From contig JADHSZ010000006.1 of assembly GCA_016776635.1 (NCBI GenBank), positions 16,196 to 80,195 of the forward strand: a stretch of 64,000 bases of DNA. The letters run 5' to 3'. A program made the position numbers and the translations under genes. This DNA comes from Alphaproteobacteria bacterium. GTDB taxonomy: Bacteria; Pseudomonadota; Alphaproteobacteria; UBA11136. Under the pieces are notes generated by a model that was not told where the DNA came from, did not search any database, and was given only the letters and a program-made list of their open reading frames with translations. Shown here one piece after another: positions 9,228-17,601 of this stretch; position 1 is the stretch's first letter, and every line of letters begins with the position of its first letter.

Positions 9228-11764
9228 GCCGCAAAAAACGTTCAGCCAAATCATTGAAAAAAAGAAATGGCGCGCCCGCCGGACCTCCTTCCGCCCTGCT
9301 GCAACAGGCCTCCGCCCATCACCAGGCGGGGCGTCTCGACGAGGCGACCGCGCTTTACGGGCGCGTCTTGGAGGCCGAACCGAAAAACCCCGACGCCCTG
9401 CATCTTCTGGGGGTCTGCGCCTATCAATCGGGACGGCTCGACGAGGCGGAAGAAACTATCTCCCGCGCCATTGAAATTAATCCCGGCGCGGAAGCCTATT
9501 ACGGCAATCTCGGTCTGGTGCTGAAGGATCAGGAAAAACTGGATGAGGCCGAAGAAGTTCTGGTCAAGGCGCTGGGTCTGAATCCACAGGGTTTTGGCGC
9601 GCTCAACAATCTCGGCCTGGTATTACAGGCCGGAGGCCGCTTCGACGAAGCTGAGGAAGTCTTGCGCAAGGCCATTGCCGTCAATCCGGCGGCGCTGGAG
9701 ACGCTCTATCATTTGGGTGTCGCTCTCGACGGCCAAGGCCGCCTCGACGAAGCGGAGGGTTATTACCGTCAGGTGGTGGAAAAAAAGGGAGACCACGCCA
9801 AGGCGCTTTATGCCTTGGCCAATGTTCTGTATCGCAAGGAATGTTTAATCGAAGCGCTGACCAGGTGCCGAGAGGCGGTAGAGCTGATGCCCCGGGATGC
9901 CGCCGCGAGGCATCTTCTGGGGGCTCTTTTTCTCGGACGTGGGGACCCGGAAGCGGCGGAAAGCCACTTCAGGGAAGCCATTTCCATTAACCCCGTCGAG
10001 CCCGGCTATCACAGCAGTCTCGGTCTGGCGCTGAAGGATCAAGGGCGTTTCGAGGAAGCGGAAACGGCGCTGGGCCGGGCGTTGGAACTGTGTCCCGGCT
10101 TTCCCGACGCTCTCAGCAATCTAGGATTGGTGCTGCGCCGCCTGGGGCGGTTCGACGAGGCTGAAAATGTCTTGCGCCGGGCGTTGGAACTTAATCCCGA
10201 CTTCATTGAAGCCTGGTTCAATCTGGAAGCGGTCTTTGGCGACCGGGGCGATCTCGATGCCATCATGGATTGTGGGGAACGTCTTATGACTCTGGCCCCC
10301 GAGCGCCAGGAGGTCTACGAGGTTCTGGCCGCGCCCTTGTCCCTGATGGTGGCGCAAGGAGGCGATGCGGCGGCCAGGGTAGCGGCGTTTCTGGAAAAAT
10401 GGGAAGCCTCCCTGCCTGATTCTCCCTGGCCGCTCCTTCTTAATTACAGCTTGAGGTTTCTTGCCCCTGAATCGGCCGGTGAAGCCTTCGAGGCGTTTGA
10501 GGACGGGCTGCCCAGTCTGGAATCCAACAGAGTCGGGAATGGCGGTGACGAAAACGAGAGCGATGGAACGCCGGGGCAGCTCCCCGTTATTGCTCTTTTT
10601 TCCAACGGCCGCAGCGGCACCGGTTTCTTGCATAGCCTTGTTGACGGCCACCCGCAAATTTCCACCCTGCCCGGCGTCTATATGAAGGGGTTCTTCGGTC
10701 CCGGTGTGTGGTCTGAGCTTTGCGCCGGCGGCGCGGCGGAGATAGGGGAGCGTTTCGCCGCCATGTACGAGGTACTGTTCGACGCCACCGACCCCAATCC
10801 GGTGCCGGGAAATCCCAATCATCCAAAGGATTACAAGGTCGGCCTGTCGGAGGGATTCACCACCATGGGGGAGGATGGCACAACGGTTTTGGGGCTGGAC
10901 CGGAAAGAGTTTCTTACCCGCCTCAACGGCCTTGTTCGGGAACAGGGCGCAGTCCATCAAGGGGACTTTTTCCGTCTCATGCACATGGCCTTCGAAAAAG
11001 CCCTGGGCCGCGGGCTAGATTTTTCCGAGGGACGGAATCGGCTCTTTTACCACATCCATAACCCCGACTTTTTTGAGCTTGCCAGCTTCCTTAAATATTA
11101 TCCCCGGGCCAAGCTTCTCATGACCGTGCGCGAGCCTCTGCAGAATCTTGAATCCTGGCTGAGAAGGGATTTGTCTGATGCCACTGCCTACTCCAGAATC
11201 GCCGGTAAAATATTTGTCTTTCTCGTTCATTTTTCACGGCCTGAGTTTGCTCGTCACCAATGCGCTGGACTGCGTCTGGAAGACCTCAAGAACGACCCGG
11301 AAACCACCCTGCGTCGTCTCTGCGCCTGGATGGAGGTGGAGGAATCCGACGCCCTGTACGAATCAACCATGCAGGGACTGAAATGGTGGGGGGAGCCCGG
11401 CAGCGCCACCGAAGGCAGTAAAGACCAGTTCGGAAAGGGCGCCATTGAACGTAAAGTGGGCAGCGTGCTGAGCGAAAAAGACCAACTCGTTTTCGCCACC
11501 CTGTTTGCGCCTTTCAGCCGGCTTTATGGCTATTCGGAGGAGAATGGGGAAACCCTGGCCGGGAATCTTGAAGCCATCGGTCCGCTTCTCGACGAGCCTC
11601 TCGATTTCGAGAAAACCTTCTGGGAAAGCGCCTCCCTGCGGCGGGAGGACATGGAAAAGACGGTCACATACCGATATTTGCGCCTAGCCCTGCGCAGCCG
11701 CTGGGAAGTGCTGCGCCAACACGGCACCTATCCCTTCATGGTGCCGCCGCTTCCCGAAGCATAG
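9224..11764 (+). CDS. TPR-sulfotransferase fusion, array member 6
   Basis: The 846-residue product has the MSRKKRSAK leader and about ten TPRs (residues 20-360), then a different C-terminal domain (about 455-840). That domain opens with LFSNGRSGTGF at residues 458-468, a match to the 5'-phosphosulfate-binding loop of PAPS-dependent sulfotransferases. A later block contains LLMTVREPLQNLESWL, resembling the 3'-phosphate-binding region. TPR-sulfotransferases transfer sulfate from PAPS to proteins or glycans. The gene overlaps member 5 by 4 bp and closes the array; fliS converges on it 87 bp away. Its first four TPRs are nearly identical at DNA level to member 3, so the same repeat scaffold has been joined to two catalytic domains. 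Sulfation of a flagellar glycan is a hypothesis. Confidence 0.85.
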   Translation: MSRKKRSAKSLKKRNGAPAGPPSALLQQASAHHQAGRLDEATALYGRVLEAEPKNPDALHLLGVCAYQSGRLDEAEETISRAIEINPGAEAYYGNLGLVLKDQEKLDEAEEVLVKALGLNPQGFGALNNLGLVLQAGGRFDEAEEVLRKAIAVNPAALETLYHLGVALDGQGRLDEAEGYYRQVVEKKGDHAKALYALANVLYRKECLIEALTRCREAVELMPRDAAARHLLGALFLGRGDPEAAESHFREAISINPVEPGYHSSLGLALKDQGRFEEAETALGRALELCPGFPDALSNLGLVLRRLGRFDEAENVLRRALELNPDFIEAWFNLEAVFGDRGDLDAIMDCGERLMTLAPERQEVYEVLAAPLSLMVAQGGDAAARVAAFLEKWEASLPDSPWPLLLNYSLRFLAPESAGEAFEAFEDGLPSLESNRVGNGGDENESDGTPGQLPVIALFSNGRSGTGFLHSLVDGHPQISTLPGVYMKGFFGPGVWSELCAGGAAEIGERFAAMYEVLFDATDPNPVPGNPNHPKDYKVGLSEGFTTMGEDGTTVLGLDRKEFLTRLNGLVREQGAVHQGDFFRLMHMAFEKALGRGLDFSEGRNRLFYHIHNPDFFELASFLKYYPRAKLLMTVREPLQNLESWLRRDLSDATAYSRIAGKIFVFLVHFSRPEFARHQCAGLRLEDLKNDPETTLRRLCAWMEVEESDALYESTMQGLKWWGEPGSATEGSKDQFGKGAIERKVGSVLSEKDQLVFATLFAPFSRLYGYSEENGETLAGNLEAIGPLLDEPLDFEKTFWESASLRREDMEKTVTYRYLRLALRSRWEVLRQHGTYPFMVPPLPEA
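9293..9590 (+). repeat. Copy B of the ~300-bp direct repeat within TPR coding sequence
   Basis: This is the counterpart of 4133-4430, located in the TPR-sulfotransferase gene. Sequence similarity fades after about position 9590, where the TPRs of the two genes follow different paths. The pair offers a substrate for homologous recombination that would delete members 3 to 5. Confidence 0.8.
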
Positions 11765-11851
11765 GGTTTCTCCCGGCCCGGCTGTGGCGGGACGGATTGA
11801 CGGCGGGTTGCCGCCATGAAAAGCAGGGAAGGGGCCTGGAAAGGCCGAGAC

Positions 11852-12394
11852 TCAGACGGAAATGCTGGTGCGTTTGGTCGGCGGTTCGTCCTGATCTCCG
11901 GCTTCTTCTTGCGCCGGAGTCGATGGGGTTTCCGCCGCGGGCGCCGGAGCTTCTCCCGTTTCTGTTTGGGGCGCGGGCTGTGACGAGTCCTGGGGCTGGG
12001 AGACTCCGGGCGCGGGTTTAACCACGTTCTGGTCGGCCAGGGTATGCCATGATTCAGCCAGGGGCTCGAGAAGGCTGATGGTTTCCCGCGCCGGTCTGGG
12101 GTCGTTCTCGATGTCAACCCGGGGCAGGCGGTTGAGAATGAAGCTGTAGAGCTTGTCCAGATTCTTGGCGATCTGTCCGCCCTGCTTTACGTCGAGCGTA
12201 ATCTGCATGTGATTGATGATTTCACAGGCCTTGGCGTTGGCTTTCCAGCGTTTCTCGACTTCCTGTTCCTCGATGGCCTGAACGGCCTCGTTCAAACAGC
12301 TTATGGCCTTGTCGTACAACATGGCCACCAGCTTGGCTGGTGAGGCTGAGAGAATCTGCTGTTCCTGGTATTTTTTCGATGCGTCGGCTGTCAT
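11852..12394 (-). CDS. fliS: Flagellin export chaperone FliS with a long Pro/Ala-rich tail
   Basis: Residues 1-125 are typical FliS: KYQEQQILSASPAKLVAMLYDKAI near the start and a helical body with ITLDVKQGGQIAKNLDKLY. FliS binds the C-terminal helix of newly made flagellin in the cytoplasm and delivers it to the export gate. At 180 residues it is longer than the usual ~130; the extra ~55 residues are Pro, Ala, Glu and Gln rich and probably disordered. It lies 94 bp downstream of fliD in the same direction, the classical fliD-fliS order. The Shine-Dalgarno is weak (GGAACG, about 11 nt away). Confidence 0.93.
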   Translation of the reverse strand: MTADASKKYQEQQILSASPAKLVAMLYDKAISCLNEAVQAIEEQEVEKRWKANAKACEIINHMQITLDVKQGGQIAKNLDKLYSFILNRLPRVDIENDPRPARETISLLEPLAESWHTLADQNVVKPAPGVSQPQDSSQPAPQTETGEAPAPAAETPSTPAQEEAGDQDEPPTKRTSISV

Positions 12395-12488
12395 AGGGGT
12401 CGCGTTCCGGAAAGGATGGGAATCTCGGAAGAATCCTACTGCAAGAATGGTTACTTAATGCTTACCGGGAGGGGAAAACAAGAGCCAA

Positions 12489-15233
12489 CTACCTATTGTT
12501 GAACATGCCATCCGTGATCTGGGTGATGGTGGATCGGACGGTTGCGGCCCGGGCGAGAATGGTTTCAAGCGTGATGAAACGGTCGAGAAGATTCTGCCGG
12601 TACAGATCCAGGCGCACCAGCCGGAGGTCGACCCGGTCCTGGATTGCAACGTTGGCGTCGTCGAGTCCGTCAAGATCGGCTTCAATCAGGCCGTCGGTGA
12701 GATCGAGGAACTGTTTGGTTTCGAAAAAGAGATTGGCGCCCAGTCCGGTGGTGAAATCTATGGTGATGGCCGAACCCACGGTAGTGTCGCCGGTATAGAG
12801 AACCTTCAGTCCCGTGGCGTCGCCGGAGGTGACGGTGATGATGTTGCTGACGACCGTGGCGGTGTCGCTGCCATCGATATCGGCACCGGTGATGGTGGAG
12901 CCGTTCGAAGTCAGGTTGAGGGTATAGCCTGCGGCCTTATAGGTGGTGTCGCCGGTGAAGTCGATGAGGGTGATGTCGGCGTTGCCGGGCGAAAAATCAA
13001 AGGCGAAGAGCTTTCTCACATCGTCGAGATTGTTGAGAAGTTTTTCGTCCAGCGTCGAGGTGTTAACGGCCAGATTATCCTCCAACAGGGGGTCGTCGAG
13101 GGTGGCGTTATCGACGAATTCGATGCCGATTTCCGCAAGCACCCTGTAGGTAAGGCTGCTGTCCTCGTCACTAAGGCCTCTGCCGACAATATTACCAAGC
13201 CGCTGCTCAATCTGTCTCACGGTCTGGGAATCGAAGAGAATCCCGGCGTCTTCGCTCTTGGCTCCGGTTTCGGAATCAACCAGGCGGTGGCTGTTGATGA
13301 ACTGTTTGAGGGCGTTATAAGCATCCACGAAGTTCTGGATGGCGGTCTTAATGGCGCTCAGGTCCTCGTCCACCTCGAGCTTGATGGTTGTGCCTTCCTC
13401 GGCGGCGAACAGGGACAGGGTGACGCCCGTGAACAGGTCGGTGACGGTGTTGCTGGTGCGTTCGATCACCAGATCGTTATCCATCCCCAGCTCGTTGAGA
13501 ATACCGGTGGTGTCGGTGAGCGTAATGGCGGAGCCGTCGGTGTTGGTGATGACCAGCCGGGCGCCGCCGTTGGAGGTGACGATGGAGGCGGTGGTGCCGG
13601 AGCTTTCCACCGTGCCGCCCGAGCCTGAAATGGCGGTATTGATGTCGGCGGCGAGCTGGGTCAGCGTGTCGGTATTGACGATACCCGTTACGCTTACCGT
13701 ATTCGATCCCACGGTGATGTCGAAACTGGCGGGATAGGTTGTGGAGCTGGAGAGAAGCGAACTGAAGGGCGTGGTGGCGCTGGCGGCAAGATCGGATTCG
13801 TAACGGTCCGCGTCGGCCAGGCCGTCGGCGGTGAAGCGGGCGCTTTCGGAGGCCAGGAGCTCGTTGCTCCACTCGCTCGCGGTGGCGCCCACCGTATTCT
13901 CCAGGCTCTGCATGTCAATGTATGAGGTGGTATTGGCCTCGCTGCCATTGAACGCTGTGCCCACGGTGAACTGGATGGTGATGGTGTTGGCGGAATTTCC
14001 TGAATCCGTCAGGGTCACGGTCTTGACGCCGGTATCGTTAGTGAAGGAGCCCGTGAAGGTACCGGTGGTGATGGTAGTGCTGGAAGGGGCCGCCGCTATG
14101 CCGGTAAGGAGCATTCTGGTATCGGTGATGCCGGAGATATCGCCGGTGCTGCCGGTAATGGAAATGGTATTGATGACGGCGGTGCCACCGTCAATGGTGG
14201 CGGTATTGGCGTCGGCGACGATGTCGGCGTCGGTGAAGTTCTCGTCGATGATGATCTTGGCTCCGAAATCGCTGAAGGTTAGGGTTTCCGTTGCCCCCGA
14301 GGCCGGGGGTACCGATCCGGTGAAGACGGCGGTATCGGTGGTGCCGTCGGACAGCTTGGTCATGGTGAAGGTATCGCTGGCCGCGGCATAGGTGATCTGG
14401 AAGGGTTCGTCGGCCTGGGTGCCGTCGAAGATGATCTTGTCGAATCCCAGCGCGGTGGTGATCTTGCTGGCGCCATTGGTGGTAACACCGTTGCGGAAGG
14501 CGCCTTCGCCGTTGGTGGCGGAAATGCCGAGACCAGACAGGATGGTGGCGGTGTCGTCGGTGATGATCATATCCGAGCCGGGCTCGTCGGCGGTCATCAC
14601 AAGCACGAACTGGCTCGAGGAAATCTGGACCACACTGGCCGTCACCTTGGTGGCGCTGGTGCCGGTATTGGCGGCGTTGATCTTGTCGCGGACACCCTGG
14701 AGGGTGTCGGTGGTGGCGATGGTGATGGAAGAGGTTCCGCCGATGCCGCTGATCTCGAAGGCTCCCGAAACATTGAGGGCCGTGCTCTGACTCGAGAAGG
14801 TTGAGGTGGATATCTTGTGGGCGGCGGCCACCTGGCGCACCTCCACGGTATGAATGCCGGCGGCGGCGGCGTTGGTGACGCTGACCCCCACCAGATTGGC
14901 GGCCGAGGAGGGGGATTGTCCATCGCCGCGGGATGTGGAGGCGAAAGTCTGTTTGGCGGAGAAGATGTCGCCGGAGTCCTGGAAGGTTACGGCGCCGCGC
15001 AGCGAATCCAGGGAGCTCTTGAGGGTCTCTACCTGGGTGCGCAGGGATTTCAGGGCCGCGATCTTGTCCGTGTTGTCTGTGATGCGGTTTTCAAGGAGGT
15101 CGATGGGGATGCGCTTGACCGCGGTCATGGTGTCCACGGCGGTCCGGAAATCAATGCCGGAGCTGAGTCCGGAGAAGGCAATCCGTCCGTTTTCGTCAAC
15201 GGTAAGATTATTGAGATTGAGCGATTCGACCAT
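12489..15233 (-). CDS. fliD: Flagellar filament cap protein FliD (HAP2), enlarged
   Basis: The N-terminal part (residues 15-110) has the FliD signature SGIDFRTAVDTMTAVKRIP and a coiled coil. The C-terminal 110 residues (from about 800) have LTDGLIEADLDGLDDANVAI and end with a helical segment containing RFITLETILARAATVRSTI. FliD forms the cap that promotes flagellin folding at the filament tip. At 914 residues it is about twice the usual length; the middle (about 110-640) is Ser/Thr/Ala/Gly-rich and poor in Lys, as in the flagellin nearby. A sigma-54 promoter about 90 bp upstream (15323-15338) probably drives fliD-fliS. Confidence 0.93.
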   Translation of the reverse strand: MVESLNLNNLTVDENGRIAFSGLSSGIDFRTAVDTMTAVKRIPIDLLENRITDNTDKIAALKSLRTQVETLKSSLDSLRGAVTFQDSGDIFSAKQTFASTSRGDGQSPSSAANLVGVSVTNAAAAGIHTVEVRQVAAAHKISTSTFSSQSTALNVSGAFEISGIGGTSSITIATTDTLQGVRDKINAANTGTSATKVTASVVQISSSQFVLVMTADEPGSDMIITDDTATILSGLGISATNGEGAFRNGVTTNGASKITTALGFDKIIFDGTQADEPFQITYAAASDTFTMTKLSDGTTDTAVFTGSVPPASGATETLTFSDFGAKIIIDENFTDADIVADANTATIDGGTAVINTISITGSTGDISGITDTRMLLTGIAAAPSSTTITTGTFTGSFTNDTGVKTVTLTDSGNSANTITIQFTVGTAFNGSEANTTSYIDMQSLENTVGATASEWSNELLASESARFTADGLADADRYESDLAASATTPFSSLLSSSTTYPASFDITVGSNTVSVTGIVNTDTLTQLAADINTAISGSGGTVESSGTTASIVTSNGGARLVITNTDGSAITLTDTTGILNELGMDNDLVIERTSNTVTDLFTGVTLSLFAAEEGTTIKLEVDEDLSAIKTAIQNFVDAYNALKQFINSHRLVDSETGAKSEDAGILFDSQTVRQIEQRLGNIVGRGLSDEDSSLTYRVLAEIGIEFVDNATLDDPLLEDNLAVNTSTLDEKLLNNLDDVRKLFAFDFSPGNADITLIDFTGDTTYKAAGYTLNLTSNGSTITGADIDGSDTATVVSNIITVTSGDATGLKVLYTGDTTVGSAITIDFTTGLGANLFFETKQFLDLTDGLIEADLDGLDDANVAIQDRVDLRLVRLDLYRQNLLDRFITLETILARAATVRSTITQITDGMFNNR

Positions 15234-15322
15234 GACTGGCTATCTATCTCTTTCCTTCAGCGCCCGTACCCGTAAAAATTGTTAAAGAATTTGGATTTTG
15301 TGGAGGGCTGCAGGTAAATGAG

Positions 15323-15338
15323 TGCAAGAATGATGCCG
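15323..15338 (-). promoter_or_regulatory. Probable sigma-54 promoter of fliD-fliS
   Basis: Read on the minus strand the site is CGGCATCATTCTTGCA. It has the invariant GG and GC dinucleotides 10 bp apart and a perfect TTGCA -12 element, but departs from consensus at positions 1, 6 and 7 of TGGCACG. It lies 90 bp upstream of the fliD ATG, leaving a leader of about 78 nt. It is weaker than the fliC and flgB sites. Confidence 0.55.
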
Positions 15339-15354
15339 TTTGGGTAACCTCAAA

Positions 15355-15372
15355 CTCAAGGCGCACCTTGAG
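15355..15372 (-). terminator. Inverted repeat between flaG and fliD
   Basis: CTCAAG and CTTGAG flank a 6-nt loop. On the minus strand the hairpin is followed by TTTGAGG, so it could help terminate the fliC-flaG transcript. It also sits just upstream of the fliD -24 element and could instead be an operator. The stem is only 6 bp. Confidence 0.35.
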
Positions 15373-15420
15373 CGTATGTCATTTCATGACCGTTTCTGCA
15401 CGAGCCCGCTAATCAACGGG

Positions 15421-15454
15421 AAAGCCTTGGGAAACGTGGCGTTTCCTAGGCTTT
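15421..15454 (-). terminator. Hairpin at the 3' end of flaG
   Basis: An imperfect 14-bp stem pairs AAAGCC-TT-GGGAAAC with GTTTCC-TA-GGCTTT around a 5-nt loop, and it includes the flaG stop codon. No strong T-run follows on the minus strand, so it may act as a weak terminator or as an mRNA-stabilising hairpin at the end of the highly expressed flagellin message. Confidence 0.45.
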
Positions 15455-15811
15455 CTCGTCGAACAGATGACCCAGCATCTCCTTTGTGCGCGCCAGCAGG
15501 CGGAGCATTTCCTTGGACGGATACTGGTCCACGACTTCGCCGGTTTTGGCGTTGATGACGCGGCCGACAACCCTGCCGGTGACCTTGTCCACATCCATGC
15601 TGGAAGTGGTGGCGCTTGATCCGCCGGACTTTCCGTTGCTCGCATTGGCGGCGACGGGCTGACCGGGCGGGGTCGCGCTGGCCGTAACAGCAGCCGCGGC
15701 TGCCGGAGCTTGTGCGGCTGCCGGAGCTTGTGCGGCTGCCGGAGCTTGTGCGGCTGCCGAAGCTTGTGCGGCTGACTGAGCCGCGGGGTTTGGTGTACTA
15801 ATGCCTTCCAT
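15446..15811 (-). CDS. flaG: FlaG-family protein
   Basis: The C-terminal 50 residues (about 72-121) match FlaG: DKVTGRVVGRVINAKTGEVV followed by DQYPSKEMLRLLARTKEML. FlaG proteins are linked to filament length control and are often encoded beside fliD and flagellin. The N-terminal 70 residues are a low-complexity Ala/Gln/Pro stretch encoded partly by an 18-bp tandem repeat. The start is well supported by AGGAGG 6 nt upstream. It lies 68 bp downstream of flagellin across a GC-rich hairpin, so some read-through from the fliC promoter is likely. Confidence 0.85.
   Translation of the reverse strand: MEGISTPNPAAQSAAQASAAAQAPAAAQAPAAAQAPAAAAAVTASATPPGQPVAANASNGKSGGSSATTSSMDVDKVTGRVVGRVINAKTGEVVDQYPSKEMLRLLARTKEMLGHLFDEKA
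15701..15772 (-). repeat. Four tandem 18-bp repeats in flaG
   Basis: Four units of TGCCGGAGCTTGTGCGGC (+ strand) run end to end, three identical and the fourth with one change. They encode repeated Ala-Gln-Ala-Pro-Ala-Ala in the flexible N-terminal part of FlaG. Copy number could change by slippage without shifting the frame, since 18 is a multiple of three. Confidence 0.9.
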
Positions 15812-15841
15812 TTTTTTATCCTCCTAATACGTGTGGAAGGT

Positions 15842-15867
15842 GGGGAGAGGGACTAACCCCTCTCCCC
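15842..15867 (-). terminator. GC-rich hairpin after flagellin
   Basis: GGGGAGAGGG (15842-15851) pairs perfectly with CCCTCTCCCC (15858-15867) around a 6-nt loop, 13 bp past the flagellin stop. There is no T-run on the minus strand, so it looks like a processing or stabilising hairpin that lowers flaG expression relative to fliC rather than a full terminator. Confidence 0.55.
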
Positions 15868-15879
15868 GATTCCCAAGCG

Positions 15880-17484
15880 TTACTGGAATAACCTGAGAAG
15901 GTTCTGCGGCAACTGGTTGGCCTGGGCCAACATGGAAACACCGACTTGCACAAGAATTTGCTTGCTTGTGAAGACGCTCATTTCCGATGCAACATCCAGA
16001 TCCAACAGGCTGCTTCGGGCCGCTTCCGCGTTCTCGATGGCGATCGCCAGGTTGTTACCGGCGAAGGTCAGTCGGTTCTGCGCGGCGCCAATAACCGCTC
16101 GCTGAGAGTTGAGCGTGTCAATGGCGAGTGAGATCAGACCCGATGCGGTATTGGCCAGATCCACCGTGGTGATTTCGAGGGCGCCAGCCTGGTCCGTGCC
16201 CAGAACCCCGAGCGCCGCGGCGCTGGCCGCGGCGATGGTGAACGACAGATCATCGTACGACTGGGTGCCGGTGCCCACCTTGTAGGTGAAGACCGAATCG
16301 GAACCCGTGGCGGTGAAGGTATTGGTGACAACGCCCTGTCCGATGTTGAGGTCGATAAAGCCGGCTTCCGTGGCCGTGGTGCTCGCGGTGACGCCGGAAA
16401 TGGACACCACGCCCAGCGTAATAGAGCCCACGGTAACGGCGAAGGTGCCGGTAGTGGTGATAGTGCCCGCGGACGCACCTGCGGCGCCGCCGAGGGCGAT
16501 GATGTCGGACGCACCGCCGAAGCCCTGAACCACGAGGTGGTTGGCGGTGGTGCCGCCAACGATCACGGCCAGGCGAAGCACGCCGGTATCCGAATCGTAG
16601 CTCGCGGAGTTGGCGTCTATGGCGCCGGAGATCGACAGCAGGTCGGTCACCAGAGAGGGGCTGTAGCTGGACCCCGAAGCCGCCGAGAAAGTGACGGTGG
16701 CGGCAGTGATATCGGCGTTGGCGGCAACCAGGTTGTCGCTGATGGCGCCAAGGGTGATATCGGTGGCGGTATCGAAGGTATCAAGGACGTCCACGGTGAT
16801 ACCGTTGCTCAGTGCCACAGTCAGCACTTCGCCACCGGCCAGCGCGTTGACGGCGCTCGCGTCGAGGGTAGCCGTGGCGTTACCGAGACCGGTGGTGACG
16901 GTGGACTCGGTGTCACCCACCACGAAAGTGAGAAGGTTGGTGGAGGCCGTGTAAGTGACGGCATAGACGTCGCCCGTGGCCGGATGGATAGCCGTGTCAA
17001 ACTCTACATTGGAGAGCCCGATATTGGCCAGGACGGTGGTGGTGGTGGTGGCGTTGGACGAAGTGCCGGCGATCAACTGGGTGCCGTTGAACTCCGTATC
17101 GTTGGAAATACGGGTGATTTCCGAAGACAGAGCCTGGAACTCGGAATCCAGAACCGAACGTTCGGTGGTGGAGAACTGTCCCGAAGAGGACTGCACCGCC
17201 AGAGTCTTCATGCGGATGAGGATTTCGGCAATGGTGTCCAGCGCGCCATCAGCAATCTGCAGCATGGAGCCCGCCTGACCGGCGTTGTTGTTGGCCTGTT
17301 TCATGGCCTCGATTTCCGCCCGAAGACGGGAGCCGATAGCCAGGGAGGCCGCATCATCCTTGGCCGAGATAACTCGCTTACCAGCGGAAATCTTGGACAG
17401 GGAAGCCGTCGCCTCGCGGTCCGAAATAACGAGATTTCGTTGCGCGACGTTGGCGGCAAAGTTGGAAATAATATTAAGAGCCAT
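15880..17484 (-). CDS. fliC: Flagellin
   Basis: The N-terminal ~145 residues are classical flagellin D0/D1, with LSKISAGKRVISAKDDAASL and NNNAGQAGSMLQIADGAL. The C-terminal ~90 residues are the matching D1/D0 helices, ending in VSMLAQANQLPQNLLRLFQ. Flagellin is exported and polymerises into the filament. The 534-residue length is moderate, but the central domain (about 150-430) is dominated by Thr, Ser, Ala, Gly and Val and has almost no Lys or Arg, a composition seen in surface regions that carry O-glycans. AGGAG lies about 9 nt before the ATG. Transcription probably starts from the sigma-54 promoter at 17587-17601. FliW and CsrA, encoded nearby, may control translation. Confidence 0.96.
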   Translation of the reverse strand: MALNIISNFAANVAQRNLVISDREATASLSKISAGKRVISAKDDAASLAIGSRLRAEIEAMKQANNNAGQAGSMLQIADGALDTIAEILIRMKTLAVQSSSGQFSTTERSVLDSEFQALSSEITRISNDTEFNGTQLIAGTSSNATTTTTVLANIGLSNVEFDTAIHPATGDVYAVTYTASTNLLTFVVGDTESTVTTGLGNATATLDASAVNALAGGEVLTVALSNGITVDVLDTFDTATDITLGAISDNLVAANADITAATVTFSAASGSSYSPSLVTDLLSISGAIDANSASYDSDTGVLRLAVIVGGTTANHLVVQGFGGASDIIALGGAAGASAGTITTTGTFAVTVGSITLGVVSISGVTASTTATEAGFIDLNIGQGVVTNTFTATGSDSVFTYKVGTGTQSYDDLSFTIAAASAAALGVLGTDQAGALEITTVDLANTASGLISLAIDTLNSQRAVIGAAQNRLTFAGNNLAIAIENAEAARSSLLDLDVASEMSVFTSKQILVQVGVSMLAQANQLPQNLLRLFQ

Positions 17485-17586
17485 TGTTTCGTCTCCTACT
17501 TGGATTTAACCCGGCTACCTGCTGGGCGGGGCCACCTGGCCCCACCACGCCCGATCACGGACGCGGTTTGGTTCAGGCATTAATTA

Positions 17587-17601
17587 GCAAGCGCCGTGCC
17601 A
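17587..17601 (-). promoter_or_regulatory. Sigma-54 promoter of flagellin
   Basis: On the minus strand the sequence is TGGCACGGCGCTTGC, a perfect match to the -24 TGGCACG and -12 TTGC elements with the obligatory 10-bp spacing between GG and GC. The predicted transcript starts near 17575, giving a leader of about 90 nt before fliC. Motif copies suitable for an enhancer-binding protein lie 80-140 bp upstream. Confidence 0.88.

Noticed and set aside
11802..11815. GGCGG-GTTG-CCGCC hairpin between the TPR-sulfotransferase and fliS
   Set aside because: The stem is only 5 bp and no T-run follows on either strand, so I did not call it a terminator.
15701..15772. Short tandem repeat considered as a CRISPR-like array
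   Set aside because: The units abut without spacers and encode part of FlaG; no cas genes are present.
16537..17583. 348-codon + strand frame opposite flagellin, Gly/Val/Asp-rich
   Set aside because: It is the complement of the repetitive Thr/Ala-coding flagellin sequence and has no ribosome-binding site. The frame at 20018-21160 opposite flgK is the same kind of artefact.
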